Shown: positions 8,455 through 18,322, numbered from the stretch's first letter. The stretch is DNA of 64,000 bases from Isoptericola variabilis 225 (GCF_000215105.1 NC_015588.1:1674001-1738000), one strand, 5' to 3'. The notes: generated from the letters alone by a model not told the origin. Program-made: numbers and translations.

Positions 8455-11333
8455 CGGCCGACGCACTCAGCCCCGCCGAGCGGTACGCGGCAGCCAAGGC
8501 CCGCCAGGCCCGCGACCGGGCCGACGCCGTCGGCGAGCTCGGCCGGTTCCGCCAGGTCCTCGGCTTCGAGCTCGACCCGTTCCAGGTCGACGCGTGCGTC
8601 GCGCTCGAGGAGGGCCGCGGCGTGCTCGTGGCGGCCCCCACCGGCGCCGGCAAGACGGTGGTCGGCGAGTTCGCGGTCCACCTCGCGCTCGCGCGCGGCG
8701 GCAAGGCGTTCTACACCACGCCCATCAAGGCGCTGAGCAACCAGAAGTACGGCGACCTCGTGCGCCGGCACGGCGCCGAGAACGTCGGTCTGCTCACCGG
8801 CGACACCACGATCAACTCCGAGGCGCCCGTCGTCGTCATGACGACCGAGGTGCTGCGCAACATGCTGTACGCGGGCTCGAGCACCCTCGACGGTCTCGCC
8901 TACGTCGTCATGGACGAGGTGCACTACCTCGCCGACCGGTTCCGCGGCCCGGTCTGGGAGGAGGTCATCATCCACCTGCCCGACCACGTGCAGCTCGTGT
9001 CGCTGTCGGCGACCGTGTCCAACGCCGAGGAGTTCGGCGACTGGCTCGAGATGGTGCGCGGCGACACCGCCGTGGTCGTCAGCGAGCGCCGGCCCGTGCC
9101 GCTGTGGCAGCACGTCATCGTGTCCTCGGCCGAGCCGCGCGGCGTCCCACGCCTGTTCGACCTGTACGCGGGGCACGTGGACCCGACCGACCCGGGCACC
9201 AACCCGCCGATCAACCCCGACCTGCACGCGGTGTTCCGCACGCACGGACGGTCCGACGGCGGCGCGCGCGGCGGGCGCGGCGGGCACCGCGGCAAGGGGG
9301 ACCGGGGGTACCGCGGCCGCGGGCCGGGGCGCGCCGCGGGCGGCGCGTCGCTCGTGCCGCAGCGGCGCACGCCGCCGCGGTTCGCCGTCGTCGACGCCCT
9401 CGACGGCGAGGGCCTGCTGCCGGCGATCTACTTCATCTTCTCGCGCGCCGGGTGCGAGGGCGCGGTCGAGCAGTGCCTCCACTCGGGGCTGCGCCTGACG
9501 AACGCCGAGGAGGAGGCGGAGATCCGCCGCGTCGTCGAGCAGCGCACGGCCACGATCCCGGCCGAGGACCTCGAGGTGCTCGGGTACTGGACGTGGCAGC
9601 AGTCCCTGGCGCGCGGCATCGCCGCGCACCACGCGGGCCTGCTGCCGGTGTTCAAGGAGACGGTCGAGGAGCTGTTCGCGCGCGGGCTGCTCAAGGTGGT
9701 GTTCGCGACCGAGACGCTCGCACTCGGCATCAACATGCCGGCCCGGTCGGTCGTGCTGGAGAAGCTCGTCAAGTGGGACGGGACCGCGCACCAGCCGGTC
9801 ACGCCGGGGGAGTACACCCAGCTCACGGGGCGGGCGGGCCGGCGCGGCATCGACGTCGAGGGGCACGCCGTCGTCGTCGACCACCCCGGGCTCGACCCGG
9901 TGGCCCTCGCGGGCCTGGCGTCCAAGCGGCTGTACCCGCTGCGCTCGAGCTTCCGGCCCACGTACAACATGGCCGTCAACCTCGTGGCGCAGGTGGGCCG
10001 CGACCGGGCGCGCGAGGTGCTCGAGACGAGCTTCGCCCAGTTCCAGGCGGACCGCGGCGTCGTCGGCCTGGCCAAGCAGGCGCAGGCGCACGCGGAGGCG
10101 CTCGACGGGTACGCCGAGGCCATGTCGTGCGAGCGCGGCGACGTCGCCGAGTACATGGGCATCCGCCGGGCCATCACCGAGCGCGAGCGCGAGCTGTCGC
10201 GCGCCGCGTCGGGCGCCCGCCGGTCCGAGGCGATCGCGTCGCTCGAGCGGCTGCGCCGCGGCGACGTCGTCGAGGTGCCGTCGGGGCGGCGCCGCGGGTA
10301 CGTGCTCGTGCTCGACCCCGGCACGCACGAGGGCGGCTTCGACGGCCCGCGGCCCACCGTGCTCACCCAGGAGAAGCAGGTCAAGAAGCTCACCCTCGCC
10401 GACGTGCCCGACGGCGTGCAGGCCGTGACCCGGGTGCGCATCCCCAAGGGGTTCAACCCGCGCAAGGCCGACGCGCGCCGCGACCTGGCCTCGAGCATGC
10501 GCAACGCCCTGGGGGCGTTCCACGACGACGCCGGCGACGGCACCCGGGGCGGGCGCGGCGGCAGGCGCCGCTCCGACGCCGAGTCCGACCGGGAGCTGCA
10601 GCGGCTGCGGGCCGCGCTGCGCGCCCACCCGTGCCACGGGTGCCCCGACCGTGACGACCACGCCCGGTGGGCCGAGCGCTGGGAGCGGCTCAAGCGCGAG
10701 CACGACACGCTCGTGCGCCGCGTCGAGGGCCGCACGGGGTCGATCGCGCGCACGTTCGACCGCACGTGCGAGGTGCTCGTCACGCTCGGGTACCTCGAGC
10801 CGGCCGAGCGCGCGGGCCTGCGCGTGACCGACGACGGGCGGTGGCTGCGCCGCCTGTACGCCGAGAACGACCTGCTGCTCGCCGAGTGCCTGCGCCGCGG
10901 CACGTGGGACGGCCTCGGCCCGGCCGACCTCGCCGCCGCGGTGTCGACCGTCGTCTACTCGGGCCGCCGCGAGGAGCCCGTCGAGCCGTACGTGCCGGGC
11001 GGCCCGGCCGGACGGCTCGCCCACGCGCTCGACGAGACCGTGCGCGTGTGGTCGCAGGTGACCGACCTGGAGTCCGAGCACCGGCTCGAGGTCACCGGCC
11101 CGCTCGACCTCGGCCTCGTCGCGCCCGTGCACCGGTGGGCGTCGGGCAAGGGCCTCGACGCGGTGCTGCGCGGCACCGACGTCGCGGCGGGCGACTTCGT
11201 GCGCTGGTGCAAGCAGGTCGTGGACGTGCTCGACCAGCTCGCCCAGGCCGCCCCGCGGCCGGGCCTGCGCTCGACCGCGCGCAAGGCCCAGGACGCCGTG
11301 CTGCGCGGCGTCGTCGCCTACTCGAGCGTGTGA
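8451..11333 (+). CDS. helY: Ski2-like DEVH RNA helicase HelY
   Basis: 960 residues. Walker A is APTGAGKTVV at 62-71, the DEVH box (MDEVHYLADRFRGPVWEE) starts at about 154, and SATVSN follows. Motif VI is QLTGRAGRRGID. A Gly/Arg-rich insertion at about residues 265-300 (GGARGGRGGHRGKGDRGYRGRGPGRAAGG) breaks the core, and a DSHCT-like C-terminus ends the protein. Ski2/Mtr4-type helicases unwind structured RNA for decay. A TAGGCT at 8438-8443, 7 nt before the ATG, gives an internal leaderless start, so helY may be transcribed alone as well as with the upstream kinase. An Arg/Gly-rich stretch (GDGTRGGRGGRRR) recurs at about residue 695. Confidence 0.93.
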   Translation: MTADALSPAERYAAAKARQARDRADAVGELGRFRQVLGFELDPFQVDACVALEEGRGVLVAAPTGAGKTVVGEFAVHLALARGGKAFYTTPIKALSNQKYGDLVRRHGAENVGLLTGDTTINSEAPVVVMTTEVLRNMLYAGSSTLDGLAYVVMDEVHYLADRFRGPVWEEVIIHLPDHVQLVSLSATVSNAEEFGDWLEMVRGDTAVVVSERRPVPLWQHVIVSSAEPRGVPRLFDLYAGHVDPTDPGTNPPINPDLHAVFRTHGRSDGGARGGRGGHRGKGDRGYRGRGPGRAAGGASLVPQRRTPPRFAVVDALDGEGLLPAIYFIFSRAGCEGAVEQCLHSGLRLTNAEEEAEIRRVVEQRTATIPAEDLEVLGYWTWQQSLARGIAAHHAGLLPVFKETVEELFARGLLKVVFATETLALGINMPARSVVLEKLVKWDGTAHQPVTPGEYTQLTGRAGRRGIDVEGHAVVVDHPGLDPVALAGLASKRLYPLRSSFRPTYNMAVNLVAQVGRDRAREVLETSFAQFQADRGVVGLAKQAQAHAEALDGYAEAMSCERGDVAEYMGIRRAITERERELSRAASGARRSEAIASLERLRRGDVVEVPSGRRRGYVLVLDPGTHEGGFDGPRPTVLTQEKQVKKLTLADVPDGVQAVTRVRIPKGFNPRKADARRDLASSMRNALGAFHDDAGDGTRGGRGGRRRSDAESDRELQRLRAALRAHPCHGCPDRDDHARWAERWERLKREHDTLVRRVEGRTGSIARTFDRTCEVLVTLGYLEPAERAGLRVTDDGRWLRRLYAENDLLLAECLRRGTWDGLGPADLAAAVSTVVYSGRREEPVEPYVPGGPAGRLAHALDETVRVWSQVTDLESEHRLEVTGPLDLGLVAPVHRWASGKGLDAVLRGTDVAAGDFVRWCKQVVDVLDQLAQAAPRPGLRSTARKAQDAVLRGVVAYSSV

Positions 11334-11429
11334 CGCCCGTCGCACGCCGGGGCCGCCGGGCGGGGGGAGCGCGCGTCCTCGCAGGACGATCGTGACGAAC
11401 CCGTGAAGATCCACCGGCCCCGCGTGCCA

Positions 11430-11435
11430 TAGAGT
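11430..11435 (+). promoter_or_regulatory. -10 element of the amidohydrolase gene
   Basis: TAGAGT stands 7 nt before the GTG at 11443. This favours 11443 over the in-frame GTG at 11434, which would lie inside the promoter. Confidence 0.6.
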
Positions 11436-11442
11436 GCAGGCC

Positions 11443-13107
11443 GTGACGTCGACCCTCTACCGCAACGGAGTCGTCCACTCGTCCGCGGACCCCTTCGCCG
11501 AGGCCCTGCTCGTCGACGACGGCGTCGTGGCGTGGGTCGGGTCCGAGGACACCGCGGCCGGGCTCGCCGCGCGCGCCGACCGCGTGATCGACCTCGACGG
11601 CGCGCTCGTGGCGCCCGCGTTCGTCGACGCGCACGCGCACGTGCTCGAGACCGGGCTCGCGCTCGAGTCGGTCGACCTGTCGCCCGAGGGCGGGGTCCGC
11701 TCGCTCGCCGACGCGCTGCGCGCCCTGCACGACGGCGCCGCGCGCCTGGCCGCCCAGGACCCGGCCGGCACCGAGGTGCTCCTCGGGTTCGGCTGGGACG
11801 AGCAGGGCTGGCCCGAGGGCCGCGCGCCCGCCGCGGACGAGCTCGACGCCGCGTGCGGCGGCCGGCCCGTGTACGCCGCGCGCGTCGACGGGCACTCCGC
11901 CGTCGTGTCGTCCGCGCTCGCCGCGAGCGCCGGGCTCGAGCGCCTGCCCGGGTGGGAGCCGTCGGGCCTGGTGACCCGCGAGGCGCACCACGCGGCGCGC
12001 GCCGTGGCGCACGACCTGCCGGCACCGCGCCGCACGCGGGCCTACCGGCGCGCCCTGCAGGAGGCCGCGCGCCGCGGCATCGTGAGCCTGCACGAGATGA
12101 GCGCCCCGCACGTCGACACGCGCGACGGGCTGCGCGAGCTCGTGGCCCTGACGGCCGATCCGGCGGGCGGCCTGCCGCACGTCGCGGCCTACCGGGGCGA
12201 GCTGTGCGAGACGGTCGACGACGCGCGCGGGCTGCTGGCGGACCTGCCGTTCCTCACCGGGATCGCGGGCGACCTCGTGGTCGACGGCTCGCTCGGGTCG
12301 CGCACGGCCGCGCTGCGCCAGCCGTACAGCGACCTCGTCCCCGGGCCCGGCCAGGACCACCCGACGGGCCGGCTGTACCTCACGGGCGAGCAGATCGCGG
12401 CCCACCTGGCGGCGTGCTCGGCCGCGGGCACCCAGGGCGGCTTCCACGTCATCGGCGACCGGGCGATGGACGAGCTGGTGCGCGGGCTCGAGCTCGCCGC
12501 CGCCGAGCACGGCCCGGGCCCGCTGCGCGCCGCGCACCACCGGGTCGAGCACGCGCTGTTCGTCGACGCGACCGCGCTCGCCGCGCTGCTGCTGTACGGG
12601 GTGGCGCTGTCCGTCCAGCCCGCGTTCGACTCGACGTGGGGCGGCAGCCGCGGCATGTACGCCGCCCGCCTCGGGGTCGCGCGCGCGGCCGGCCTGTCGC
12701 CGTTCGCGGACCTGGCGAGCGCCGGGGTGCCGCTCGCGTTCGGCTCGGACACGCCCGTGACGCCGCTGGACCCGTGGCAGGCCGTGCGGGCCGCGATCAC
12801 GCACGAGGACCCCGACCAGCGCATCTCGGCGCGGGCCGCGTTCCGGGCGCACACCCGCGGTGGGTGGCGCCTGGCCGGGCTCGACCACACCGGCGCGGGC
12901 GAGCTGCGCGTCGGCGCGCCCGCGCACCTGGCCGTCTGGCGCGCCGAGCACCTCGCCGTGCAGTCGGCGCCCGGCCGGCTGTCGCAGTGGAACCCCGAGG
13001 CTCGCGCCGGCCAGCCGCTGCTGCCCGACCTGTCGGCGGGGGAGCCGGACCCGGTGTGCCTGCAGACCGTGCGCGCCGGCGTCGTGCTGCACGACACGTT
13101 CGGGTGA
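11443..13107 (+). CDS. Amidohydrolase (YtcJ/exoenzyme regulatory type)
   Basis: 554 residues. An N-terminal beta domain (TLYRNGVVHSSADPFAEALLVDDGVVAWVG) is followed by the metal-binding DAHAHVLETG at about residue 64. Further metal-site regions include a GGFHVIGDRAMDELVRG segment, HHRVEHALFVD, and FGSDTPVTPLDPWQAV near the C-terminus. The pattern fits the metal-dependent amidohydrolases of the YtcJ group. The substrate is unknown; amides, hydantoin-like and N-acyl compounds are all used by relatives. The gene stands alone between helY and lnt with its own leaderless promoter. Confidence 0.85.
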   Translation: MTSTLYRNGVVHSSADPFAEALLVDDGVVAWVGSEDTAAGLAARADRVIDLDGALVAPAFVDAHAHVLETGLALESVDLSPEGGVRSLADALRALHDGAARLAAQDPAGTEVLLGFGWDEQGWPEGRAPAADELDAACGGRPVYAARVDGHSAVVSSALAASAGLERLPGWEPSGLVTREAHHAARAVAHDLPAPRRTRAYRRALQEAARRGIVSLHEMSAPHVDTRDGLRELVALTADPAGGLPHVAAYRGELCETVDDARGLLADLPFLTGIAGDLVVDGSLGSRTAALRQPYSDLVPGPGQDHPTGRLYLTGEQIAAHLAACSAAGTQGGFHVIGDRAMDELVRGLELAAAEHGPGPLRAAHHRVEHALFVDATALAALLLYGVALSVQPAFDSTWGGSRGMYAARLGVARAAGLSPFADLASAGVPLAFGSDTPVTPLDPWQAVRAAITHEDPDQRISARAAFRAHTRGGWRLAGLDHTGAGELRVGAPAHLAVWRAEHLAVQSAPGRLSQWNPEARAGQPLLPDLSAGEPDPVCLQTVRAGVVLHDTFG

Positions 13108-13162
13108 GGCGGCCGTGACGAGCACGACCTTCCCGGCGCACCCCGCGCCCGCCCGCGTGACG

Positions 13163-13168
13163 TACGCT
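13163..13168 (+). promoter_or_regulatory. -10 element deciding the lnt start
   Basis: TACGCT lies 6 nt before the GTG at 13175. The longer reading frame from the GTG at 13115 would carry an unusual 20-residue extension that crosses this promoter. Confidence 0.6.
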
Positions 13169-13174
13169 GCCCGC

Positions 13175-14881
13175 GTGTCGTCGCCGTGGGTCTCGCGTCC
13201 GGTGACGCTGCTGCTCGCCGTGGCGTCCGGTGCGGCGCTGTGGGCGGCGTTCCCCGACGTCGGTGCCTGGCCGCTCGCGATCGTGGCCGTGGCCCTGCTG
13301 TACGCGGCGCTGCGCCGCGACACCGGCCGCGCCGCCGGCTGGAACGCGCTCGTGGGCCTCCTGGCCGGGCTGACGTTCTGGCTGCCGCACATCTGGTGGG
13401 CCAACCACGCCACGGACACCGTGCCGTGGATCGCCCTGGCGGTGCTCCAGTCCCTGTTCCTCGCGCTGTTCGGCGTCGTGTGTACGTGGGCGCGGCGCGC
13501 GGCGTGGCTCCGGGACCGGCCCGCGGCCCGCGCGGCCGCCTTCGCCGTGGTCTTCGTCGCGGTCGAGCAGTGGCGCTCGGAGATCCCGTTCGGCGGGTTC
13601 CCGTGGGGCCGTCTCGCGTGGACCGTGGCCGGGGCGCCGACCGGGCGCGCCGCCTGGCTGGGCAGCACCACGCTCGTGTCGCTGCTCGTCGCGGGCGCGG
13701 GCGTGCTGCTCGCGCTGGCCGTCGGACGGCTCGTCGCGTCGCCGGCCGGACGCGGCCGCCGGCTGCCGTCGGCCGCCGGCATGCTCGCCGCCGCCACCGT
13801 GCTCGTGCTCGGCCCGGCCGCGCTGCCGCTGGCGAGCGACCCGGACCTGGCCGGCACCCCGGGGCCCGGCGCGCCGCGCGGCGCCGCCGTCGTCGACGCC
13901 GGGACCGCCACGGCCGAGGCCGGTGTCCTGCGCGCCGGCGCGGTGCAGGGCAACGTGTCCGAGCCGGGGCTCGGCTCCTTCGCCAACCGGGCCGAGGTGC
14001 TCAACAACCACCTCGACGGCACGCACGCGATCGCCGCCGCCCAGGACGCGGGCGCCTACGGCACGGGCGACGGCGACGCCGTCGACGTCGTGCTGTGGCC
14101 CGAGAACGGCTCCGACCTCGACCCGCAGGTCGCCCTCGACGTGGGTGCCGCGATCGACGACGCCGCGCGCGCCGTCGGCGCGCCGATCCTCGTCGGCGCC
14201 CAGGAGTTCCCCGACACCGGCGGGCGCTACAACGTCGCGCTGCTGTGGGAGCCCGGGGCCGGCGTGACCGAGCGGTACGCCAAGCAGCACCCGGCCCCGT
14301 TCGGCGAGTACATCCCGCTGCGCGGCTTCGTGCGGATCTTCAGCGACCAGGTGGACCGCGTCCAGACCGACATGATCCCCGGCGACGAGCCCGCGGTCGT
14401 GCACCTGCCGGCCGACGGCCGCGACGTGCCGCTCGCCACGGTCATCTGCTTCGAGGTCGCCTACGACGAGATCGTGCGCGACGCCGTCGCGCGCGGCGCG
14501 CAGGTGCTCGTCGTGCCGACCAACAACGCCTCGTTCGGGTACACCGCCGAGTCGACGCAGCAGCTCGCCATGACCCGCCTCCAGGCGATCACGACCGGCC
14601 GTGCCGCGGTGCAGGTCTCGACCGTGGGCGTCTCCGGCGTCGTCGCACCCGACGGCACCCTCGTCGCGCGGACCGGGCTGTTCACGGCCGACCACCTCGT
14701 GGCGGACCTGCCGCTGCGCACGTCCCTGACCCCGGCCGTGCGCGCGGGCTACTGGCCCGGCTGGGTCGTGGGGGCGGGCGCGGCCGCGCTCGTCGCCGCC
14801 GGCCTGGTCACCGGCGTCCGCGAGCGCCGGGCCGCCCGTGCGGCCGCGGCCGTGCGGCCGGCGCCGGGGGCGGGCGCGTGA
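13175..14881 (+). CDS. lnt: Apolipoprotein N-acyltransferase
   Basis: 568 residues. The N-terminal half has about six to seven membrane segments (from [17 protein letters not shown] to [17 protein letters not shown]). The C-terminal nitrilase domain starts at about residue 250. The Glu-Lys-Cys triad is visible: E310 in LWPENGSD, K370 in [18 protein letters not shown] and C425 in [10 protein letters not shown]. It adds the third acyl chain to the N-terminal Cys of lipoproteins in the membrane. The last membrane segment ([16 protein letters not shown]) precedes a basic tail. The stop overlaps ppm1, which recalls the Lnt-Ppm1 fusion of mycobacteria, here as two ORFs. Confidence 0.94.
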   Translation: MSSPWVSRPVTLLLAVASGAALWAAFPDVGAWPLAIVAVALLYAALRRDTGRAAGWNALVGLLAGLTFWLPHIWWANHATDTVPWIALAVLQSLFLALFGVVCTWARRAAWLRDRPAARAAAFAVVFVAVEQWRSEIPFGGFPWGRLAWTVAGAPTGRAAWLGSTTLVSLLVAGAGVLLALAVGRLVASPAGRGRRLPSAAGMLAAATVLVLGPAALPLASDPDLAGTPGPGAPRGAAVVDAGTATAEAGVLRAGAVQGNVSEPGLGSFANRAEVLNNHLDGTHAIAAAQDAGAYGTGDGDAVDVVLWPENGSDLDPQVALDVGAAIDDAARAVGAPILVGAQEFPDTGGRYNVALLWEPGAGVTERYAKQHPAPFGEYIPLRGFVRIFSDQVDRVQTDMIPGDEPAVVHLPADGRDVPLATVICFEVAYDEIVRDAVARGAQVLVVPTNNASFGYTAESTQQLAMTRLQAITTGRAAVQVSTVGVSGVVAPDGTLVARTGLFTADHLVADLPLRTSLTPAVRAGYWPGWVVGAGAAALVAAGLVTGVRERRAARAAAAVRPAPGAGA

Positions 14882-15624
14882 GCGTCCTGGTCGTCGTCCC
14901 GACGTACGACGAGCGTGCGTCGCTGCCGGGGACGCTGGCGCGGCTGCGCGCCGCCGTGCCCGACGCGGACGTGCTCGTGGTGGACGACGCGTCCCCCGAC
15001 GGGACCGGGGAGCTCGCGGACGAGATCGCCGCGCGGGACCCGGGCGTGCACGTGCTGCACCGCACGGGCAAGGGTGGGCTGGGTGCCGCGTACGTCGCGG
15101 GCTTCGGCTGGGGCCTGGAGCGCGGGTACGAGGTGCTCGTGGAGATGGACGCCGACGGGTCGCACCGGCCCGAGGAGCTGCCGCGGCTGCTCGAGCGGCT
15201 CGCCGCCACCCCGCGGGCGGACCTGGTCATCGGGTCGCGCTGGGTGCCCGGCGGGCGGGTCGAGAACTGGCCGTGGCACCGGGCGGTGCTCTCGCGCGGC
15301 GGCAACACGTACACGCGCCTGGCGCTCGGCATGCCGGTGCACGACGCCACGGCGGGGTTCCGGGCGTTCCCCGCGGCGACGCTGCGGCGGGTGGACCTGG
15401 CCTCGGTCGAGTCGCACGGGTACTGCTTCCAGGTCGACATGACGTGGCGCGTGGTGCGCGCGGGCGGCACGGTGGCGGAGGTGCCGATCACGTTCGTCGA
15501 GCGGGAGGCGGGGGAGTCGAAGATGAGCCGCGCGATCGTGGCCGAGGCGCTGCGCAAGGTCACGGTGTGGGGCGTGCGGCGTCGCGCGGAGCAGGTGCGC
15601 GGGCTGCTGCGCCGCGCCCGCTGA
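14878..15624 (+). CDS. ppm1: Polyprenol monophosphomannose synthase
   Basis: 248 residues, GTG overlapping the lnt stop. It is a GT2-family transferase with [22 protein letters not shown] at the N-terminus, [15 protein letters not shown] (residues ~37-51), the DxD-type [14 protein letters not shown] and the downstream [14 protein letters not shown]. It transfers mannose from GDP-mannose to polyprenyl phosphate, supplying mannosyl donors for lipoglycans and protein O-mannosylation. No membrane segments are seen, so it is presumably held to the membrane through Lnt, as known for two-domain relatives. A strong hairpin follows 26 nt after the stop. Confidence 0.92.
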   Translation: MSVLVVVPTYDERASLPGTLARLRAAVPDADVLVVDDASPDGTGELADEIAARDPGVHVLHRTGKGGLGAAYVAGFGWGLERGYEVLVEMDADGSHRPEELPRLLERLAATPRADLVIGSRWVPGGRVENWPWHRAVLSRGGNTYTRLALGMPVHDATAGFRAFPAATLRRVDLASVESHGYCFQVDMTWRVVRAGGTVAEVPITFVEREAGESKMSRAIVAEALRKVTVWGVRRRAEQVRGLLRRAR

Positions 15625-15650
15625 GGCGGCGCGCGGGGATGCGCAGACGA

Positions 15651-15685
15651 CGAGGGCGGGCTCCCCGGTGGGGAGCCCGCCCTCG
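15651..15685. terminator. Bidirectional hairpin terminator between ppm1 and rbpA
   Basis: A perfect 16-bp GC-rich stem (15651-15666 and 15670-15685) has a 3-nt loop. It lies between the convergent ppm1 and rbpA stops. There is no T-tract on either side, which is common for terminators in GC-rich actinobacteria. Confidence 0.75.
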
Positions 15686-15732
15686 TGCGTACGGGGTGGA
15701 CGGTGCCCGGCGCGCGGGCGTCGCCCGGGCGG

Positions 15733-16077
15733 TCAGGCGGAGCGGCGCAGCTTGCCCGAGCGCAGGAGCTCGAGCCGCTCGTCGAGCAGCTCCTCGAGCT
15801 CGGAGACGGTGCGCCGCTCGAGCAGCATGTCCCAGTGGGTGCGCTGCGGCTTGGACGCCTTCGGCTCGGGCTTCTCGGCGTCGCGCAGCAGCGCCTCCTC
15901 GCCGCACCGGCACTCCCAGACGGGCGGCACCTCGGCCTCGGTCGAGAAGGGCAGGATGATCGTGTGCCCGTTGGGGCAGTCGTAGTGCGCCTGGAACCGC
16001 GGGGCGAAGTCGACGCCCTCGTCGGACTCCATGCTCTTGGCGCCGATGCTCATGCCGCGCAGGGACCGGTCGGGCAT
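15733..16077 (-). CDS. rbpA: RNA polymerase-binding protein RbpA
   Basis: 114 residues. The N-terminal tail MPDRSLRGMSIGAKSMESDEGV matches the RbpA tail, followed by the core APRFQAHYDCPNGHTIILPFSTEAEVPPVWECRCGEEALL and the C-terminal sigma-interaction helices (RTHWDMLLERRTVSELEELLDERLELLRSGKL). The Cys pairs (C in YDCPNGH and WECRCG) remain. RbpA binds RNA polymerase and the principal sigma factor, stabilises open complexes and gives basal rifampicin tolerance. An AGGAGGAC ribosome site sits just before the ATG. Transcription probably comes from the sigma-R-like promoter at 16119-16144. Confidence 0.96.
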   Translation of the reverse strand: MPDRSLRGMSIGAKSMESDEGVDFAPRFQAHYDCPNGHTIILPFSTEAEVPPVWECRCGEEALLRDAEKPEPKASKPQRTHWDMLLERRTVSELEELLDERLELLRSGKLRRSA

Positions 16078-16118
16078 GTCGTCCTCCTGAGGTCGGTGGG
16101 AATGGGGCCGAGGGGTCC

Positions 16119-16144
16119 AACGCCGGCCCGGGTGCGGTTGTTCC
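16119..16144 (-). promoter_or_regulatory. Sigma-R/SigH-type promoter of rbpA
   Basis: On the minus strand GGAAC (16144-16140), an 18-nt spacer and GTT (16121-16119, in GTTGG) match the GGAAT-N18-GTT consensus of Streptomyces SigR. The rbpA ATG follows about 40 nt downstream. In S. coelicolor rbpA is a known SigR target, so thiol-oxidative stress control is likely here as well. Confidence 0.75.
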
Positions 16145-16443
16145 GGCCGGGAGTGAAGGTCCCGTGAAACGTGCACGCGCGCCGGGCCCTCGCTCGGTGG
16201 AGCCGGGCGCCGGGCGCGTGTTCCTCACAGGGTCCTGACTGCACCCGCCCCACGCAACTCGAGAGGCGGCCCGCGGGGGTGGTTGTGCTGGAACTCACCC
16301 GTCCGGCGGCCGGGGGGCGGACGCGCGGGGCAGCGGGAACAATCGGGAGGTGACCACGGTTGAGGGCGAAAGTACATGCAAATGCATCGACGTCCGGCCG
16401 CCCGGCCGCGTGCCGCCACCACACCAGCAGGGAGCTGAACACC
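16145..16443. other. Intergenic region upstream of the luciferase-like operon
   Basis: I see no gene here. It contains an AT-richer stretch with an inverted repeat, ATGCA (16376-16380), AA, TGCAT (16383-16387), about 57 nt before the GTG at 16444. This is a possible operator. A purine-rich CAGGGAGCTG just before the start serves as ribosome site. Confidence 0.5.
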
Positions 16444-17631
16444 GTGCAGTTCGGAATCTTCTCCGTCAGCGACGTCACCACCGACCCGACGACGGGCCGC
16501 ACCCCGGACGACACGGAGCGCGTCCGGGCGATGCTGACCATCGCGCAGCACGCCGACGAGGCGGGGCTCGACGTCTTCGCCACCGGCGAGCACCACAACC
16601 CGCCGTTCGTCGCGTCCAGCCCGACGACGATGCTCGGCTACCTCGCGGGCGTCACGAAGAACATCATCCTGTCGACCGCGACCACCCTCATCACCACCAA
16701 CGACCCCGTCCGGCTGGCCGAGGAGTACGCGATGCTCCAGGTCATCAGCGACGGGCGCATGGACCTCATGATGGGCCGCGGCAACACCGGCCCGGTCTAC
16801 CCGTGGTTCGGCCAGGACATCCGCAACGGCATCCCGCTCGCGATCGAGAACTACGCGCTGCTGCGCCGCCTGTGGACCGAGGACGTCGTCGACTGGGAGG
16901 GCAAGTTCCGCACGCCGCTGCAGGGCTTCACCTCGACGCCGCGCCCGCTCGACGGCGTGCCCCCGTTCGTGTGGCACGGCTCGATCCGCAGCCCCGAGAT
17001 CGCCGAGCAGGCCGCCTACTACGGCGACGGCTTCCTGCACAACAACATCTTCTGGCCCATGAGCCACACCAAGCAGATGGTGCGCTTCTACCGCCAGCGG
17101 TTCGAGCACTACGGTCACGGCCGCGCCGACCAGGCGATCGTCGGCCTGGGCGGGCAGGTGTTCATGCGCAAGAACTCCCAGGACGCCGTGCGCGAGTTCC
17201 GTCCATACTTCGACGTCGCGCCCGTCTACGGGCACGGCCCGTCGCTCGAGGACTTCAGCGCCCAGACGCCCCTGACCGTCGGCTCGCCCCAGCAGGTCAT
17301 CGACCGGTACGGCTCGTTCGTCGAGGAGGTCGGCTACTACCAGCGCCAGCTGTTCCTCATCGACCACGCCGGCCTGCCGCTCAAGACCGTGCTGGAGCAG
17401 ATCGACCTGCTCGCGGGCGAGGTCGTGCCCGAGCTGCGCCGGATCGTCGAGGCCAAGCGCCCCGCCGACGACGTGCCCCTCGACCCGCCGACGCACGCCG
17501 AGCGCGTGGCCGCCGCCCGCGCGCGCGGCGAGGTCGCCTCCACCCACGTGGGCGACACCGCCGACCCGTACACCGGCACGGTCGCCGAGCAGGCGCAGCC
17601 GGCGGCGCGCGGCCGCTCGTTCGGCCTGTGA
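16444..17631 (+). CDS. Luciferase-like FMN-dependent monooxygenase, CE1758 type
   Basis: 395 residues, GTG at 16444. It is a TIM-barrel LLM protein: VQFGIFSVSDVTTDPTTGRTP at the N-terminus, FATGEHHNPPFVASSPTTMLGYLAG with the EHH motif, MMGRGNTGPVYPWFGQD, and PPFVWHGSIRSPEIAEQAAYYGDGFLHNNIFWP. The C-terminal 60 residues are low-complexity (Pro/Ala/Arg). The first part resembles the CE1758 family, which typically pairs with a CE1759-type FMN reductase, and that reductase follows 70 nt downstream. Substrate unknown. The protein probably uses FMNH2 delivered by the neighbour. Confidence 0.88.
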   Translation: MQFGIFSVSDVTTDPTTGRTPDDTERVRAMLTIAQHADEAGLDVFATGEHHNPPFVASSPTTMLGYLAGVTKNIILSTATTLITTNDPVRLAEEYAMLQVISDGRMDLMMGRGNTGPVYPWFGQDIRNGIPLAIENYALLRRLWTEDVVDWEGKFRTPLQGFTSTPRPLDGVPPFVWHGSIRSPEIAEQAAYYGDGFLHNNIFWPMSHTKQMVRFYRQRFEHYGHGRADQAIVGLGGQVFMRKNSQDAVREFRPYFDVAPVYGHGPSLEDFSAQTPLTVGSPQQVIDRYGSFVEEVGYYQRQLFLIDHAGLPLKTVLEQIDLLAGEVVPELRRIVEAKRPADDVPLDPPTHAERVAAARARGEVASTHVGDTADPYTGTVAEQAQPAARGRSFGL

Positions 17632-17701
17632 CCCGGGCCCACCGCGACCCGTCCTCAGCACCACCCTCCGCACCGCCCTCCGCACCCGCAGAAGGAGCCT
17701 C

Positions 17702-18322
17702 GTGAGCACCGACCGCACCCTCGTCGTCGTCTCCGCCGGCCTGTCCCAGCCGTCGTCCACCCGCCTGCTCGCCGACCGCCTGTCGGCGGCCGCGGCCCGC
17801 GAGCTGCAGTCCCGCGGCCACGGCGTGAGCGTCGAGAACGTCGAGCTGCGCGACCACGCGCACGCCGTCGTCGACGCCATGCTGACGGGCTTCCCGACCG
17901 GCGAGTTGGCCCGCGCCATGGAGACGCTGACCCGGGCCGACGGCGTCATCGCCGTCACCCCGCTGTTCACCACGACGTACTCCGGGCTGTTCAAGTCGTT
18001 CGTCGACATCGTCGACCCGGACGCCCTCACGGGCATGCCCGTGCTGCTCGGCGCCACGGGCGGCACGCCGCGGCACTCGCTCGCGCTCGAGTACTCGCTG
18101 CGCCCGCTGTTCACCTACCTGCACGCCGACGTCGTGCCCACGAGCGTGTTCGCGGCGACCGACGACTGGGCGGGCGAGGGCGACCGGGTCAACCCGCTGC
18201 CGCGACGCATCGAGCGCGCCGGGCGCGAGCTCGCCGAGCGGGTCGCGGCCCGCCGCAACGAGGGACCGGCCGACCCGTTCGCGAACGCGCCGAGCTTCTC
18301 CGACCTGCTCGGCAGCGCCTGA
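17702..18322 (+). CDS. NADPH-dependent FMN reductase, CE1759 type
   Basis: 206 residues, GTG start behind GAAGGAG (17690-17696). It is flavodoxin-like: TLVVVSAGLSQPSSTRLLADRL with the phosphate loop, then GVIAVTPLFTTTYSGLFKSFVDIVD, the typical PxYxxxxSGxxKxF-type flavin contact, and VLLGATGGTPRHSLALEYSLRPLFTYL. It supplies reduced flavin, most likely to the LLM enzyme just upstream. Two copies of a 12-nt motif lie in the 70-nt gap between the genes. Confidence 0.88.
   Translation: MSTDRTLVVVSAGLSQPSSTRLLADRLSAAAARELQSRGHGVSVENVELRDHAHAVVDAMLTGFPTGELARAMETLTRADGVIAVTPLFTTTYSGLFKSFVDIVDPDALTGMPVLLGATGGTPRHSLALEYSLRPLFTYLHADVVPTSVFAATDDWAGEGDRVNPLPRRIERAGRELAERVAARRNEGPADPFANAPSFSDLLGSA

Noticed and set aside
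7962..11414. Long minus-strand frame opposite helY
   Set aside because: Same GC artefact; composition dominated by Arg, Gly, Ala, His and Val with no recognisable domain.
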